Positions 1 to 8,313 are shown, counted from the stretch's first letter. The stretch is 17,752 nucleotides of DNA from Crenarchaeota archaeon SCGC AAA471-B05 (GCA_000380705.1 AQYM01000032.1:139909-157660); one strand, 5' to 3'. Made by a program: numbers and translations. The notes: generated by a model not told the origin, from the sequence alone.

Positions 1-2380
1 TAGTATTATTTAAATTTAATTCTATTATTACAAAATACTCGTTTTTAATTGAAGGTATTGAAGAAAATATTGTATAATAATATAGCTTAACATACCATAA
101 TCCTGCTTCCATATCTATTGTAGAAAATTCTATTTTAAATATTCCTTTGTTAAAATTAGCATAGGAAGTAAAGGCTATTTTTCCATTATTATGTTGAATT
201 ATATAGAATAACTTGAAATAATTTTCATTTAATTCATATAAATCTGAAGTAACATTTATTAATATTTCTTGTCTCTCTCCTTTAATTAAAGATTTTTTTA
301 ATTTAATATTTAGAATATTTATTTTAACTTCCTTTATATCTTTATTAAAATCAATTGTTGGAATATTATATTCTTTATTTAAAAATAATTTTAATTCATT
401 TTCATCAAATTTTTCTAATTTAAAAGGACCGTTAGAGATTATTGAATGTTGATAATTTTTAATAAAAACTATTGTATTGTTATACCTTTTATTAACCTCT
501 TCTAAAGATATTGAAGTTATTTCTCCTTCATATAAAGCATCAGGAACATAGTTTTTATTTTGAAAATTGAATAAAATTATGCTTATCCAATTACTTTGGG
601 TGGAATTTAATAGATTCAACCATTCAATTTTTAATTCTTTAGCTTCTTCTTTATACCACGAAGCTTTTCCTTCGATAAATAATTCTTCTGTTGCCAATAT
701 TATTTGCCATGGAATTGTAGGCAAAATAGGAAAAATGTATGATAATTCGTTTTTATCAAAATGATAATAATTAGAATAAATAATTAAAGTGTTATCATTA
801 ACAATTTTAATTCCTTTTATTAAATTTATAAAAGGTTTATAAAATAATTCGATATATTTATTATATTTATAATCAATTTCGTTATCTTTATTACTCCATT
901 CCCATAGGAAATAAAACCAATATAATATATCATATAGATTCATTTCACTCTCATCATGCCATTTATTATAATAAATCTCATACTTTATTATGCTTCTCAC
1001 CTTTTTCCCCTCTTGAACATATTTCCATTTTTTCTCCTTAGAATCCCAATAAATTGCCTTATCATCCATGTTAAATATTGGCTTATTTGATGAATTAAGT
1101 ACCTCAGTTTTTACTTTCCAAGTAATTATAGATGAATTATATGGATTTCTTAAATAAGGATTATCAGAAATTAAGTTGAATATGAAATTATTTGAAGGAT
1201 CTAAATTACCTCCTATGGGATTCCAAGAATCCTCAGTTTTTTGCAAATAAGCTACTACTATGGGTTTATCTTTATTTTTTTTTGGTTTAATGTTAAGAAA
1301 ATTAATTTTATTTGCAAATCCGTTCGTGTAATCGTTAATTATTCCTTCAATTCTTTCTTTGTTATAAATATAAATCTCTGTTCGTTGTACAACAAATATC
1401 CTTACAGATTCTTCAATACCCATTTGGATTATTTTTCTTAATATATCATCCCTTTCTTCTTCATTTAAGTAATCTCCGATTAAAAGTTTAGATGTTAAAT
1501 TATCTATAGTAGAATTTATATAATTCCAGTAATTTTGAAAATTCCAACCTGGCATAAAGCCATACCAGCTAGCGTAGAATTGGGCTACTTTAAATTCAGA
1601 ATATCTTAGATTCTCTGCGAAAATCCATTCTTCTATATATAAATTCCATTTTAATTCTTTAGGATCTGTATTGTAAATCATGTTTTTAGCTTCGTTTGAA
1701 TTTAAAGTAACATTTTCAATTTCAAATCCTAAATTTTTAAGTACATTAGATATATGCAAAGCGTAGGCATACCTTATTTCATCATTATTTATAAATATTA
1801 TTTTAATTTTTATTGTTTCATTATTATAATTCCAAAATCCATTTATTTTCTTTATGTTTAATTTTGTTAAAGTTTTATTTATTATATTTTCTGCAAATGA
1901 AATATCATCTTTTAAAAGTTTGCTCTCAATTATATCTGCTACTTTTGTCCAATCAACATCGAATTCGTTTATTGGGGAAAATGTTTCTTTTGCATAACCT
2001 CTTAATAAAGTGTCCTTAAACCATTTCCTTTCAGCTAAAAAATTCATCGCGAATCTTATTTCTTTAAATTCAAAGGGATTAAATTTACCGCTTGCGCTTT
2101 TAGGAACAGGATTCAATAAAATCGTATATATTCTTCCTTTTGGTGCTAAATAAAATCCTATGTTTGTATCGTTAATTAACGAAGAATTACTTAAAGGGTT
2201 AAGAAATAAATCTGTTCCTCCTTTATCTCCTCCTAATTTTACGCTATTTATAGCTTCTTCTTCACTGTAGAATTTTTTAAAGATTAAGTTATCTGTTATC
2301 TTTACACTCGTTATTAAATTTACTTTAAATAAGGATAAGAAAATCAAGAAAATTATTACCAGACTTATTATTTTTCGCAT
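1..2380 (-). CDS. ABC transporter substrate-binding protein, extracellular family 5 (partial, runs off left edge)
   Basis: An unbroken reading frame runs from an ATG at 2380 to the window edge: 793 codons with no stop, so the C-terminus is missing. The N-terminus (MRKIISLVIIFLIFLSLFK) is a typical signal or membrane segment. The next part has the pattern I associate with long archaeal peptide/nickel-type binding proteins: FYSEEEAINSVKLGGDKGGT near residue 40, then LLNPVPK and FNPFEFKEIRFAMNFL near residue 90-115, the family 5 region that precedes the two-lobe binding fold. Several N-x-S/T sites suggest a secreted, possibly glycosylated protein. The role would be capture of oligopeptides or similar solutes outside the membrane for an ABC permease. 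No permease gene is visible; it may lie beyond the edge. The start is supported by a TATA-like box about 26 nt upstream. The family call is fairly firm; the substrate is unknown. Confidence 0.8.
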   Translation of the reverse strand, partial: MRKIISLVIIFLIFLSLFKVNLITSVKITDNLIFKKFYSEEEAINSVKLGGDKGGTDLFLNPLSNSSLINDTNIGFYLAPKGRIYTILLNPVPKSASGKFNPFEFKEIRFAMNFLAERKWFKDTLLRGYAKETFSPINEFDVDWTKVADIIESKLLKDDISFAENIINKTLTKLNIKKINGFWNYNNETIKIKIIFINNDEIRYAYALHISNVLKNLGFEIENVTLNSNEAKNMIYNTDPKELKWNLYIEEWIFAENLRYSEFKVAQFYASWYGFMPGWNFQNYWNYINSTIDNLTSKLLIGDYLNEEERDDILRKIIQMGIEESVRIFVVQRTEIYIYNKERIEGIINDYTNGFANKINFLNIKPKKNKDKPIVVAYLQKTEDSWNPIGGNLDPSNNFIFNLISDNPYLRNPYNSSIITWKVKTEVLNSSNKPIFNMDDKAIYWDSKEKKWKYVQEGKKVRSIIKYEIYYNKWHDESEMNLYDILYWFYFLWEWSNKDNEIDYKYNKYIELFYKPFINLIKGIKIVNDNTLIIYSNYYHFDKNELSYIFPILPTIPWQIILATEELFIEGKASWYKEEAKELKIEWLNLLNSTQSNWISIILFNFQNKNYVPDALYEGEITSISLEEVNKRYNNTIVFIKNYQHSIISNGPFKLEKFDENELKLFLNKEYNIPTIDFNKDIKEVKINILNIKLKKSLIKGERQEILINVTSDLYELNENYFKLFYIIQHNNGKIAFTSYANFNKGIFKIEFSTIDMEAGLWYVKLYYYTIFSSIPSIKNEYFVIIELNLNNT

Positions 2381-2400
2381 ATAATTAAAATTACTTAATT

Positions 2401-2410
2401 TTTTAATAAG
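2401..2410 (-). promoter_or_regulatory. TATA-like box for the substrate-binding protein gene
   Basis: On the minus strand the sequence reads cttattaaaa. Its centre lies about 26 nt before the ATG at 2380, the spacing expected for an archaeal TATA box of a leaderless transcript. No Shine-Dalgarno motif is seen before the ATG. Confidence 0.45.
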
Positions 2411-2478
2411 GTTGAATTGTATAGATGAAATTGGTTTATAATAAAATCCTCACTCTTTAGGACTGATACCTATACCTA

Positions 2479-2583
2479 ATGATCATTCAAATAATTTTTC
2501 GAGATTTTTTACCAATCCTATTAGCTATAGTTATATCATTTCTAGTTCCAATACTTCTTTACAGAAAGTTAAGAAAAAGATAA
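2479..2583 (+). CDS. possible 34-residue single-span membrane protein
   Basis: A short ORF lies in the 397-nt spacer between divergent genes. The peptide starts MIIQIIFRDFLPILLAIVIS, continues as one hydrophobic segment (about residues 11-27) and ends in a strongly basic tail, YRKLRKR. That layout is typical of a small single-pass membrane protein with a cytoplasmic positive C-terminus. A TATA-like tttataataaaa at 2435-2446 lies about 40 nt upstream, and T-rich sequence follows the stop. It has no recognised family. It could also be the tail of a lost membrane gene or a chance ORF. Confidence 0.35.
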   Translation: MIIQIIFRDFLPILLAIVISFLVPILLYRKLRKR

Positions 2584-2777
2584 TTTTTATCTTAAGAATT
2601 TAATTTTTATTCCTTTTAAGGGTAATAATTTCGCTTATTGTATAAACTTAAATTACTATTAATCAGATCTAATTTTTAAGTAATGAAGAAACTTTAACGG
2701 GATGAACTCATAAGAATAGACTTAGCTTTATAATTTAATTAATTATTCATTAAAAATTTTTAGTATAACTATTTATT
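2584..2777. other. AT-rich spacer holding the promoter of the enoyl-CoA hydratase gene
   Basis: I see no further gene or RNA here. The right end carries ttaaaaat at 2750-2757, centred about 25 nt before the ATG at 2778, a likely TATA box for a leaderless mRNA. Confidence 0.4.
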
Positions 2778-3551
2778 ATGGAAAATTTTTCGAAAATATT
2801 ATTTAAACGAAAAGAAGGAATATCTTGGATAATTTTAAATAGGCCTGATAAATTGAATGCTTTGGATAAAGAATCATGGATGGAAATATCTCAAGCTTTA
2901 AAAACTGCGAACGAAAATGAAGATAAAGTACTTGTAATAACTGGCATAGGTCGTGCTTTTTCTTCAGGAGATGATATTCAAGCTATGTATAATTTAAAGG
3001 ATTTGAATGAATCAAAAGAATTCTTTAATTATATATACGAAACTGCCTTTAATTTAATTAATTTGAATAAGGTTTTTATTGCAGCTGTGAATGGGCTAGC
3101 TTACGGAGGAGGTTGTGAAATTTTACTTTTAGCTGATATAGTAGTTAGCGTACCTGAAGCTAAATTTGCAATACCTGAAGGCAGACTTGGACTAATACCT
3201 CCAATAGCATTGGCTATAGGTTCATTTTCTTTAGGTACAAGAAGAATAGCTAGGTTAATTTTTACTGGTAAAGAAATAGATGTTAATGAAGCACGAATGA
3301 TAGGTTTGGTTGATTACGTTGTTGAGAAAGACAAAATTGAAGAAAAAGTGCTTGAAATAGCTAAAAATGTTTATCTTAATGATTCGTATTCGATACTTGT
3401 AATGAAGAGATGGCTTTTAAAATATCGTTTAAAAGATTTAAAAAAAGCAATAGAGGAACTTTCTGAAATGGCTATAAAGGATAATACAAAATATAGAATG
3501 AAAATGTTTTTAAATAGAAAGAAAAGCGAAAATTCTTTTAAATCGATCTAA
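2778..3551 (+). CDS. enoyl-CoA hydratase/isomerase (crotonase) family protein
   Basis: A 257-residue protein of normal crotonase length. N-terminal ILNRPDKLNALD (19-30) is the family signature. The oxyanion-hole segments are AFSSGDD (60-66) and NGLAYGGGCE (105-114). Two acidic residues, Glu114 in GGGCE and Glu134 in IPEGRLGL, are 20 residues apart, matching the two catalytic glutamates of true enoyl-CoA hydratases (Glu144/Glu164 in the rat enzyme). It therefore probably adds water across a 2-enoyl-CoA double bond, or dehydrates a 3-hydroxyacyl-CoA, in the cytoplasm. Homologues act in fatty-acid or amino-acid breakdown and in the crenarchaeal 3-hydroxypropionate/4-hydroxybutyrate cycle, but no other beta-oxidation gene is nearby to fix the substrate. 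It stands alone between a divergent gene and a pseudogene region. The C-terminal tail after about residue 245 is short and basic. Confidence 0.87.
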   Translation: MENFSKILFKRKEGISWIILNRPDKLNALDKESWMEISQALKTANENEDKVLVITGIGRAFSSGDDIQAMYNLKDLNESKEFFNYIYETAFNLINLNKVFIAAVNGLAYGGGCEILLLADIVVSVPEAKFAIPEGRLGLIPPIALAIGSFSLGTRRIARLIFTGKEIDVNEARMIGLVDYVVEKDKIEEKVLEIAKNVYLNDSYSILVMKRWLLKYRLKDLKKAIEELSEMAIKDNTKYRMKMFLNRKKSENSFKSI

Positions 3552-3555
3552 TTGA

Positions 3556-3651
3556 TCACCTGTTACAATAGATTAAAAAATTATCTATATTTTTAACGAT
3601 AGAATCTTTGATTTTCTTCGCTATTTCTAGATAATTATCGAAATACTTTTC
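3556..3651 (-). pseudogene. N-terminal relic of an MNT-type nucleotidyltransferase
   Basis: The minus-strand frame reads EKYFDNYLEIAKKIKDSIVK followed by NIDNFLIYCNR and a stop. The first part resembles the opening helix of archaeal minimal nucleotidyltransferases (MNT antitoxins), where a strand of the form xVYLFGSxxRG normally follows. Here the gene breaks off at that strand, seven bases from the stop codon of the enoyl-CoA hydratase gene, and the catalytic GS...DxD region is absent. There is no start codon in frame. Its position just after a HEPN relic on the same strand supports the identification. Recognition is from sequence pattern only. Confidence 0.5.
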
Positions 3652-3677
3652 CTATGAAGTAAGTTAATATTATTATA

Positions 3678-4040
3678 TCAATTGCTTTCATATTTTTCTA
3701 AAATTCGAAGAATTTCTTTGTAAAATTTAGTAATCTTTCTGCTTTTTCTCTGGAATAAATATCTTGCATCTGTATAAGCTAATTCTAATTCTTCTATTTC
3801 CTCTTTAAAGTTTAAAAAATTGAGTTATTTCAGGATAAACTTTTCCAATCTCATTAATAAGTTGAGTAATCATATGCGTTCTTGGGAAATAACCTATTTT
3901 CTTTGTTAATTTAACTTTAAGTTATAAAACTTGTTCTAGATTAAAGGTTGCCAAGTAATAGAACTCTTTCTTAATATTATCAGCTTCCTTTAAGAATCTT
4001 GATGCACGGATTCTAAGACCTCCTCTTCTTTCACTTCAAC
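3678..4040 (-). pseudogene. decayed HEPN-domain protein gene
   Basis: Read on the minus strand, the segment begins RASRFLKEADNIKKEFYYLA, continues TFNLEQVL, an in-frame stop, LKVKLTKKIGYFPRTH, then further helices and a second stop. After a frame change it resumes as KEEIEELELAYTDARYLFQR and ends EILRILEKYESN. This is the order of motifs of archaeal HEPN proteins: the RAxxFLxxA helix, the 'FxLEQA' helix, 'GYxPRTH', and the C-terminal 'ELExAYxxARYxF' helix. One in-frame stop, one frameshift and no clear start codon show that the gene is dead. HEPN proteins act as RNase toxins paired with MNT antitoxins. The MNT relic follows directly downstream, so this was a HEPN-MNT module. Confidence 0.65.
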
Positions 4041-4184
4041 ATATTAATACTTTATAATATACAGATTGAGCTGTTTGTAGATATAAATCAAATAAATATT
4101 AGTTTCCAGCTTAAAAGCAAAATAATCATAGTAAATTTGGATAAAAGTTAAATTATTTAAACATACAAAGAAATTTAAATTTTA
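4041..4184. other. spacer with the cofG promoter
   Basis: No gene is seen here. The sequence aattatttaa at 4151-4160 is a TATA-like box centred about 29 nt before the cofG ATG at 4185, with purine-rich aaaagtta just upstream as a possible BRE. The mRNA is probably leaderless or nearly so. On the minus strand, tttataatat at 4051-4060 (read atattataaa) may be the old promoter of the HEPN relic. Confidence 0.4.
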
Positions 4185-5324
4185 ATGAGATTAGAAGATA
4201 TACTTTGGCTTTCAAGAAATATATCTTATAATGAAGCTTTGGAATTTTACAATAAAGATGATGAAAAAATTTTTGAAATAGCTTCAACGATTAGGGATTA
4301 TTATAAAGGAAATATCATAACCTATTCTAGAAAAATTTTCATACCTGTTACCACTCTATGTAAAGATTTATGTTATTATTGTTTTTATAGAAAGGAACCT
4401 AATGAAGGAGGCAGGTATATGGAAATAGATGAGATAGTTAATGTGGCTAAAAGAGGAATAGAATTGGGCTGTACAGAAGCTCTTTTAGTTACAGGTGAAA
4501 GACCTGAAGTAAAATATAGGGAAGCTTTAAATTTCTTGAATAACAAAGGCTTCAGAAGCACTCCAGACTGGTTATATTATATTTCGAATATTTTATTAAA
4601 TCTTGGAATACTTCCTCATACCAACGCAGGTATTCTTAGTAGATATGAAATGGTTAAATTAAAGGAAACAAACGCAAGCCTTGGTTTAATGCTAGAAAAT
4701 GCAAGCGAAAGACTTATGAATAAAGGAATGCCACATGAATTGGCTCCAAGTAAAAATCCTAAGTTAAGACTAAAAATGATAGAAGAAGCTGGAAAATTGA
4801 AAATTCCTTTTACTACTGGAATTCTTATAGGAATAGGTGAAACTGTTGAAGAAGCTATATATTCAATTTTTATGATTAAAAAGCTTCATGAACAATATGG
4901 TCATATACAAGAAGTTATAATTCAACCTTTTGTACCTAAAAAAGGGACAAAAATGGAAAATCATCCTCCTCCAAGTGAAGAATATTTTTTGAAGTTACTT
5001 GCTTTATCTAGAATAATTTTGGGAGAAATGAATGTTCAAGCACCGCCTAATTTATTCAATGATGTAAAGAAACTTGTTAAAGCGGGGATAAATGATCTGG
5101 GAGGAATTTCTCCTTTAACAAAGGATTACGTTAATCCAGAAAAACCTTGGCCACATATTGAATTTTTGAGAAAAGAATTAATGAAAGAGGGATTTATTTT
5201 AAAGCAAAGATTACCAGTTTATCCTGAATATCTAAATAAAGAAGGATATCTATCTTATAGAGTAAAGGAAATTGCGTTGAAACTTATAGATCAAAATGGC
5301 TTTGTTTATGAGAAAATAATATGA
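4185..5324 (+). CDS. cofG: 7,8-didemethyl-8-hydroxy-5-deazariboflavin synthase subunit CofG
   Basis: A 379-residue radical SAM enzyme. The cluster motif is CKDLCYYC with Cys59, Cys63 and Cys66 (CX3CX2C), following IPVTTL, as in FO synthases. Further CofG features are LVTGERPE (102-109), HTNAGILS, a NASLGLMLE segment, TTGILIGIGET, and QPFVPKKGT with PPNLFND further on. CofG performs the second half of FO formation: it generates a 5'-deoxyadenosyl radical and cyclises the CofH product into 7,8-didemethyl-8-hydroxy-5-deazariboflavin, the chromophore of coenzyme F420. Its last four bases overlap the cofH start (ATGA), so the two are translationally coupled. The start at 4185 fits the TATA spacing. 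No odd residues were noticed. Confidence 0.95.
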   Translation: MRLEDILWLSRNISYNEALEFYNKDDEKIFEIASTIRDYYKGNIITYSRKIFIPVTTLCKDLCYYCFYRKEPNEGGRYMEIDEIVNVAKRGIELGCTEALLVTGERPEVKYREALNFLNNKGFRSTPDWLYYISNILLNLGILPHTNAGILSRYEMVKLKETNASLGLMLENASERLMNKGMPHELAPSKNPKLRLKMIEEAGKLKIPFTTGILIGIGETVEEAIYSIFMIKKLHEQYGHIQEVIIQPFVPKKGTKMENHPPPSEEYFLKLLALSRIILGEMNVQAPPNLFNDVKKLVKAGINDLGGISPLTKDYVNPEKPWPHIEFLRKELMKEGFILKQRLPVYPEYLNKEGYLSYRVKEIALKLIDQNGFVYEKII

Positions 5325-6574
5325 ACATAGAAAGTTTGGAAAAAATAGCGGATCCTGAAGTAGTATCTATAGTAGAACGTGCATTATCAAATAAAGATCT
5401 TTATCTTGAAGAAGTAGAAAGACTTTTAAAGTGTAGAGGAATAGATTTATATTTGATCTCCTTAGCGGCTGATATTTTAAGAAAAGAAACTGTAGGAGAT
5501 ATTGTCACTTATGTCGTTAATAGAAACATAAATTTCACAAATGTATGTATTATGAACTGTGGTTTTTGTGCATTTAGCAGAGATTTTAGACATGAAGAAA
5601 CTTATTTCTTACCTATAGAGGAAATTGTAAGAAGGGCTAAGGAAGCATATGAACTTGGTGCAACCGAAGTTTGTATCCAAGGAGGTTTACCTCCTAAGTT
5701 AGATTGGGAATTTTATCCTAAAATTGTTAAAGAAATAAAAAAGGAAATGCCTAAACTACATATCCATGCTTTTTCTCCTGTAGAAATATGGTATGGGGCA
5801 AATCTTTCCAAACTGGGTTACGAGGAATTTTTAAAAATATTAAAGGAAGCTGGTCTGGATTCAATACCAGGAACTGCTGCTGAAATCTTAGATGATGAAA
5901 TAAGGAAAATAATATCTCCGGGAAGGATTTCTACTAATGAATGGATTACGATAATCAAAACAGCCCATAAATTGGGAATTCCTTCAACTTCTACAATCAT
6001 GTATGGTCATATAGAGAATGAATATCATAGAGCTAAACATTTGCTAATTTTAAGAGAAATACAAAGAGAAACAAAGGGTTTTACAGAATTTGTTCCTTTA
6101 AGCTTTATTTATGAAGAAGCACCTATGTATAAATATAAATTAATTAATAATGTCAAAGCTGGTCCTACGGGTGAAGAAATAGTAGCTTTATATGCAACAG
6201 CAAGATTAGTTTTAAATAACTATATAAAAAATATTCAAGTTTCATGGGTAAAGGAAGGACCTAAGTTTGCTCAGTTTTTATTAAATTGTGGGGCTAATGA
6301 TTTTGGAGGAACTTTAATAAATGAAAGTATATCTTCATCTGCAGGCGCTAAATTTGGTCAGTATTTATCTCCTAAGGAAATAAGAAGGCTTATATTTGAT
6401 GCAAGAAGAATCCCTGCGCAACGCACCACAACTTATTCTATTATAAAAATTTTCAATAGTTTAAACGAAGAATCTGATATTCCTTTGGAAAAAATTGAGT
6501 GGAGTGAAGAAAAGTTTGGTTCATATTTTAAATTAATCAAAGATGATCGCTTCAAATTTAGAAGAAAGTTTTGA
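5321..6574 (+). CDS. cofH: 5-amino-6-(D-ribitylamino)uracil-L-tyrosine 4-hydroxyphenyl transferase CofH
   Basis: A 417-residue radical SAM protein with CIMNCGFC at residues 76-83 (Cys76, Cys80, Cys83). It is followed by the CofH/MqnC-like segment AFSRDFRHEETYFL, EVCIQGGLPP near 117-126 and HIHAFSPVEIWYG near 147-159. The conserved PGTAAEILDDEIR and STSTIMYGH motifs are also present. CofH couples a tyrosine-derived 4-hydroxybenzyl radical to 5-amino-6-ribitylaminouracil, the first step of FO synthesis; CofG then finishes the ring. It is the middle gene of the operon: 4-nt overlap with cofG upstream and 32-nt overlap with the amidohydrolase downstream. It is longer than many CofH proteins (about 360-390) because of an N-terminal extension and a basic C-terminal tail. 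The ribitylaminouracil substrate comes from the riboflavin pathway, one of whose genes (arfC) lies just downstream on the other strand. Confidence 0.95.
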   Translation: MNIESLEKIADPEVVSIVERALSNKDLYLEEVERLLKCRGIDLYLISLAADILRKETVGDIVTYVVNRNINFTNVCIMNCGFCAFSRDFRHEETYFLPIEEIVRRAKEAYELGATEVCIQGGLPPKLDWEFYPKIVKEIKKEMPKLHIHAFSPVEIWYGANLSKLGYEEFLKILKEAGLDSIPGTAAEILDDEIRKIISPGRISTNEWITIIKTAHKLGIPSTSTIMYGHIENEYHRAKHLLILREIQRETKGFTEFVPLSFIYEEAPMYKYKLINNVKAGPTGEEIVALYATARLVLNNYIKNIQVSWVKEGPKFAQFLLNCGANDFGGTLINESISSSAGAKFGQYLSPKEIRRLIFDARRIPAQRTTTYSIIKIFNSLNEESDIPLEKIEWSEEKFGSYFKLIKDDRFKFRRKF

Positions 6575-7673
6575 AATAAAAGTCAAATTTGCTCTATTGG
6601 AAGATTTTGAATTTTATGAAAATGTACTAATTGAAATTGAAAATGGAATTATTAAAAAAATTGAACATGAAAATCAAGGAAAATTTCCTTCCTTAATTCT
6701 AATTCCTCCTTTGGTTAATGCTCATATTCATTCAGGAGATTCATGTTTCCCTGATTTGGGTTACAATTTAACATTAGAAGAATTAGTAAAACCTCCTGAA
6801 GGTTTAAAGCATAAAATGTTGGAAAAAATAGATAAGAAAATATTAAAAGAATCTAGGATTAAGTGGATAAAAAACCTCCTAGAATTTGGTTATTCCATAA
6901 TCGCAGATTTTGTTGAAGGTGGATATAAAGGAGTTAGTGAAGCAACGGAAAAATTTTCAGATAGATACATAATTTTAGGAAGACCTTCAAAAGATAGGAT
7001 TATAGAAGAATTGGAAAAAATGTATAGTATTTGCGATGGGTTAGGGATACCTGATTCTTTTGCTTATGATAAGGATGAAATGAAAATTATTAGGGATATT
7101 TTTAAGGATAAACCTATTCATATCCATGTTAGTGAAACTAAAGCAAATCATATTAAAAAGGATTTCTGGATAGCTTTGGAAAATCTTGATCCTAAAGCTT
7201 TTGTTCATTGTACTCATTTGAATAGGGAAGAAATTAAAGAAATTAAAAATCTTAACAAGTTTGCAATATTATGTCCAAGGTCAAATCTTTGGTTTGATGT
7301 TGGTTTTCCTGATGTACTAAGTTTTATAAAGGAAGAAGTTAACGTAGCTATAGGAACAGATAATATTGGTTGGATTTCTCCTGATCTCTGGAAAGAACTC
7401 GAAATTTTAATTTTACATTTAAGAAAATTTTCCAAAGAAGACTATAGCAAAGAAATATTTAAATGGGCAACATTAAACGGGTATTCGTTGTTTAATTTTA
7501 AAGGAGGAATAATAAAAGAAGGATATCCAGCGGATTTTATTATTATTGACAATGAAAAAATTGAACTGGAGAAATCCCATAATAAATTATTAACTTTAAT
7601 AAAAAGAATGAACATATCTCTTATATATAATATTTATATAAATGGAAAAAGTATAAAAATTAAGTATAATTGA
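6543..7673 (+). CDS. amidohydrolase-superfamily protein (cytosine/MTA-SAH deaminase-like), cofH-coupled
   Basis: A 376-residue metal-dependent hydrolase. The short N-terminal beta part (about 11-55) leads to NAHIHSGDS with the His61-x-His63 metal pair. Later ligands are His195 in HIHVSET, His222/His225 in VHCTHL and Asp273 in IGTDN. The C-terminus (GIIKEGYPADFIII) is the typical returning beta-sandwich strand. All four metal-ligand classes of the ATZ/TRZ-deaminase group are present, so it is probably an active deaminase or hydrolase of a heterocyclic or amide substrate. The ATG at 6543 overlaps the end of cofH by 32 nt; no other good start exists nearer to residue 12, where similarity should begin, so the start is slightly uncertain. 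Coupling to cofH suggests a role connected with FO/F420 or pyrimidine intermediates, but this is inference. It ends convergent with arfC, sharing 14 nt. Confidence 0.8.
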   Translation: MIASNLEESFEIKVKFALLEDFEFYENVLIEIENGIIKKIEHENQGKFPSLILIPPLVNAHIHSGDSCFPDLGYNLTLEELVKPPEGLKHKMLEKIDKKILKESRIKWIKNLLEFGYSIIADFVEGGYKGVSEATEKFSDRYIILGRPSKDRIIEELEKMYSICDGLGIPDSFAYDKDEMKIIRDIFKDKPIHIHVSETKANHIKKDFWIALENLDPKAFVHCTHLNREEIKEIKNLNKFAILCPRSNLWFDVGFPDVLSFIKEEVNVAIGTDNIGWISPDLWKELEILILHLRKFSKEDYSKEIFKWATLNGYSLFNFKGGIIKEGYPADFIIIDNEKIELEKSHNKLLTLIKRMNISLIYNIYINGKSIKIKYN

Positions 7674-8313
7674 CTTTATAAATTAAATGAACTTCATTTT
7701 TACATTCGCAAATTTCAAATTTTAATAATTCAAATTTTGGGCTTTCGTTTGTATCTTTAAATCCTTCACCATCAAATATACTTCTACCTTTACCGAAAAC
7801 GTATGGAGAGATTGTTACCCTTAATTCATCAACAAGCTTTGAACTTAATAAATTCCAGTTAAGTATTCCTCCCCCTTCAACCATTACTTTCTTTATTCCT
7901 ATTTCATATAGTTTTTCCATTACTAAGTTAAGTTCAAGTATTTTATTTTCGAATTGAAAAACTTTAACTCCTTTTTCTTGTAATACTTTAATTTTTTCTT
8001 CATCTGCAAACTTCGAAGTAAACAGTATAGCTTTTTGCGAATTAATGGTAAAAACTCTTGCATTTATAGGAACTCTTAAGCAACCGTCTATGATAATTTT
8101 ATACGGATCTTCTCCTTTAAAATATTTTAATCTTAAAGAAGGATCATCCTTTATTACTGTTTCAGCTCCTACCATTACAGCCCCAGTTTCAGCTCTTAGT
8201 TTATGTAATCTTTCCAAGTCTTTTTGGCAACTTAACTGTGAAAACCATGTTTTGCTTGATATTCTTCCATCTATAGTCATAGTAGAGAAAATTATTAAAT
8301 AGGGTTTCTTCAT
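7660..8313 (-). CDS. arfC: 2,5-diamino-6-(ribosylamino)-4(3H)-pyrimidinone 5'-phosphate reductase (archaeal riboflavin pathway)
   Basis: I place the start at the ATG at 8313 (MKKPYLIIFSTMTIDG, 217 residues), because similarity begins there and this ATG overlaps the upstream stop as ATGA. An upstream in-frame ATG at 8349 would add 12 residues. Motifs are those of the RibD C-terminal/dihydrofolate-reductase-like fold: STMTIDGRIS near the N-terminus, GAVMVGAETVIKDDPSL in the middle (the RibD GAxTVxxDDPxL signature), VMVEGGGILNWNLL, and TISPYVFGKG near the C-terminus. There is no zinc deaminase domain, as in archaeal and fungal reductases. The enzyme reduces the ribosyl side chain to ribityl with NAD(P)H, early in riboflavin synthesis, on the route to 5-amino-6-ribitylaminouracil. 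It is cotranscribed with the DUF998 gene and convergent with the amidohydrolase. Confidence 0.88.
   Translation of the reverse strand: MKKPYLIIFSTMTIDGRISSKTWFSQLSCQKDLERLHKLRAETGAVMVGAETVIKDDPSLRLKYFKGEDPYKIIIDGCLRVPINARVFTINSQKAILFTSKFADEEKIKVLQEKGVKVFQFENKILELNLVMEKLYEIGIKKVMVEGGGILNWNLLSSKLVDELRVTISPYVFGKGRSIFDGEGFKDTNESPKFELLKFEICECKNEVHLIYKVNYT

Noticed and set aside
567..2019. Three short plus-strand frames (65-68 codons) in the left region
   Set aside because: All lie opposite the long unbroken substrate-binding-protein frame, which has a signal peptide and family motifs.
2421..2470. Possible C/D box small RNA (agatga ... ctga)
   Set aside because: The C-box-like element has a mismatch and no internal D'/C' pair with guide-sized spacing was found.
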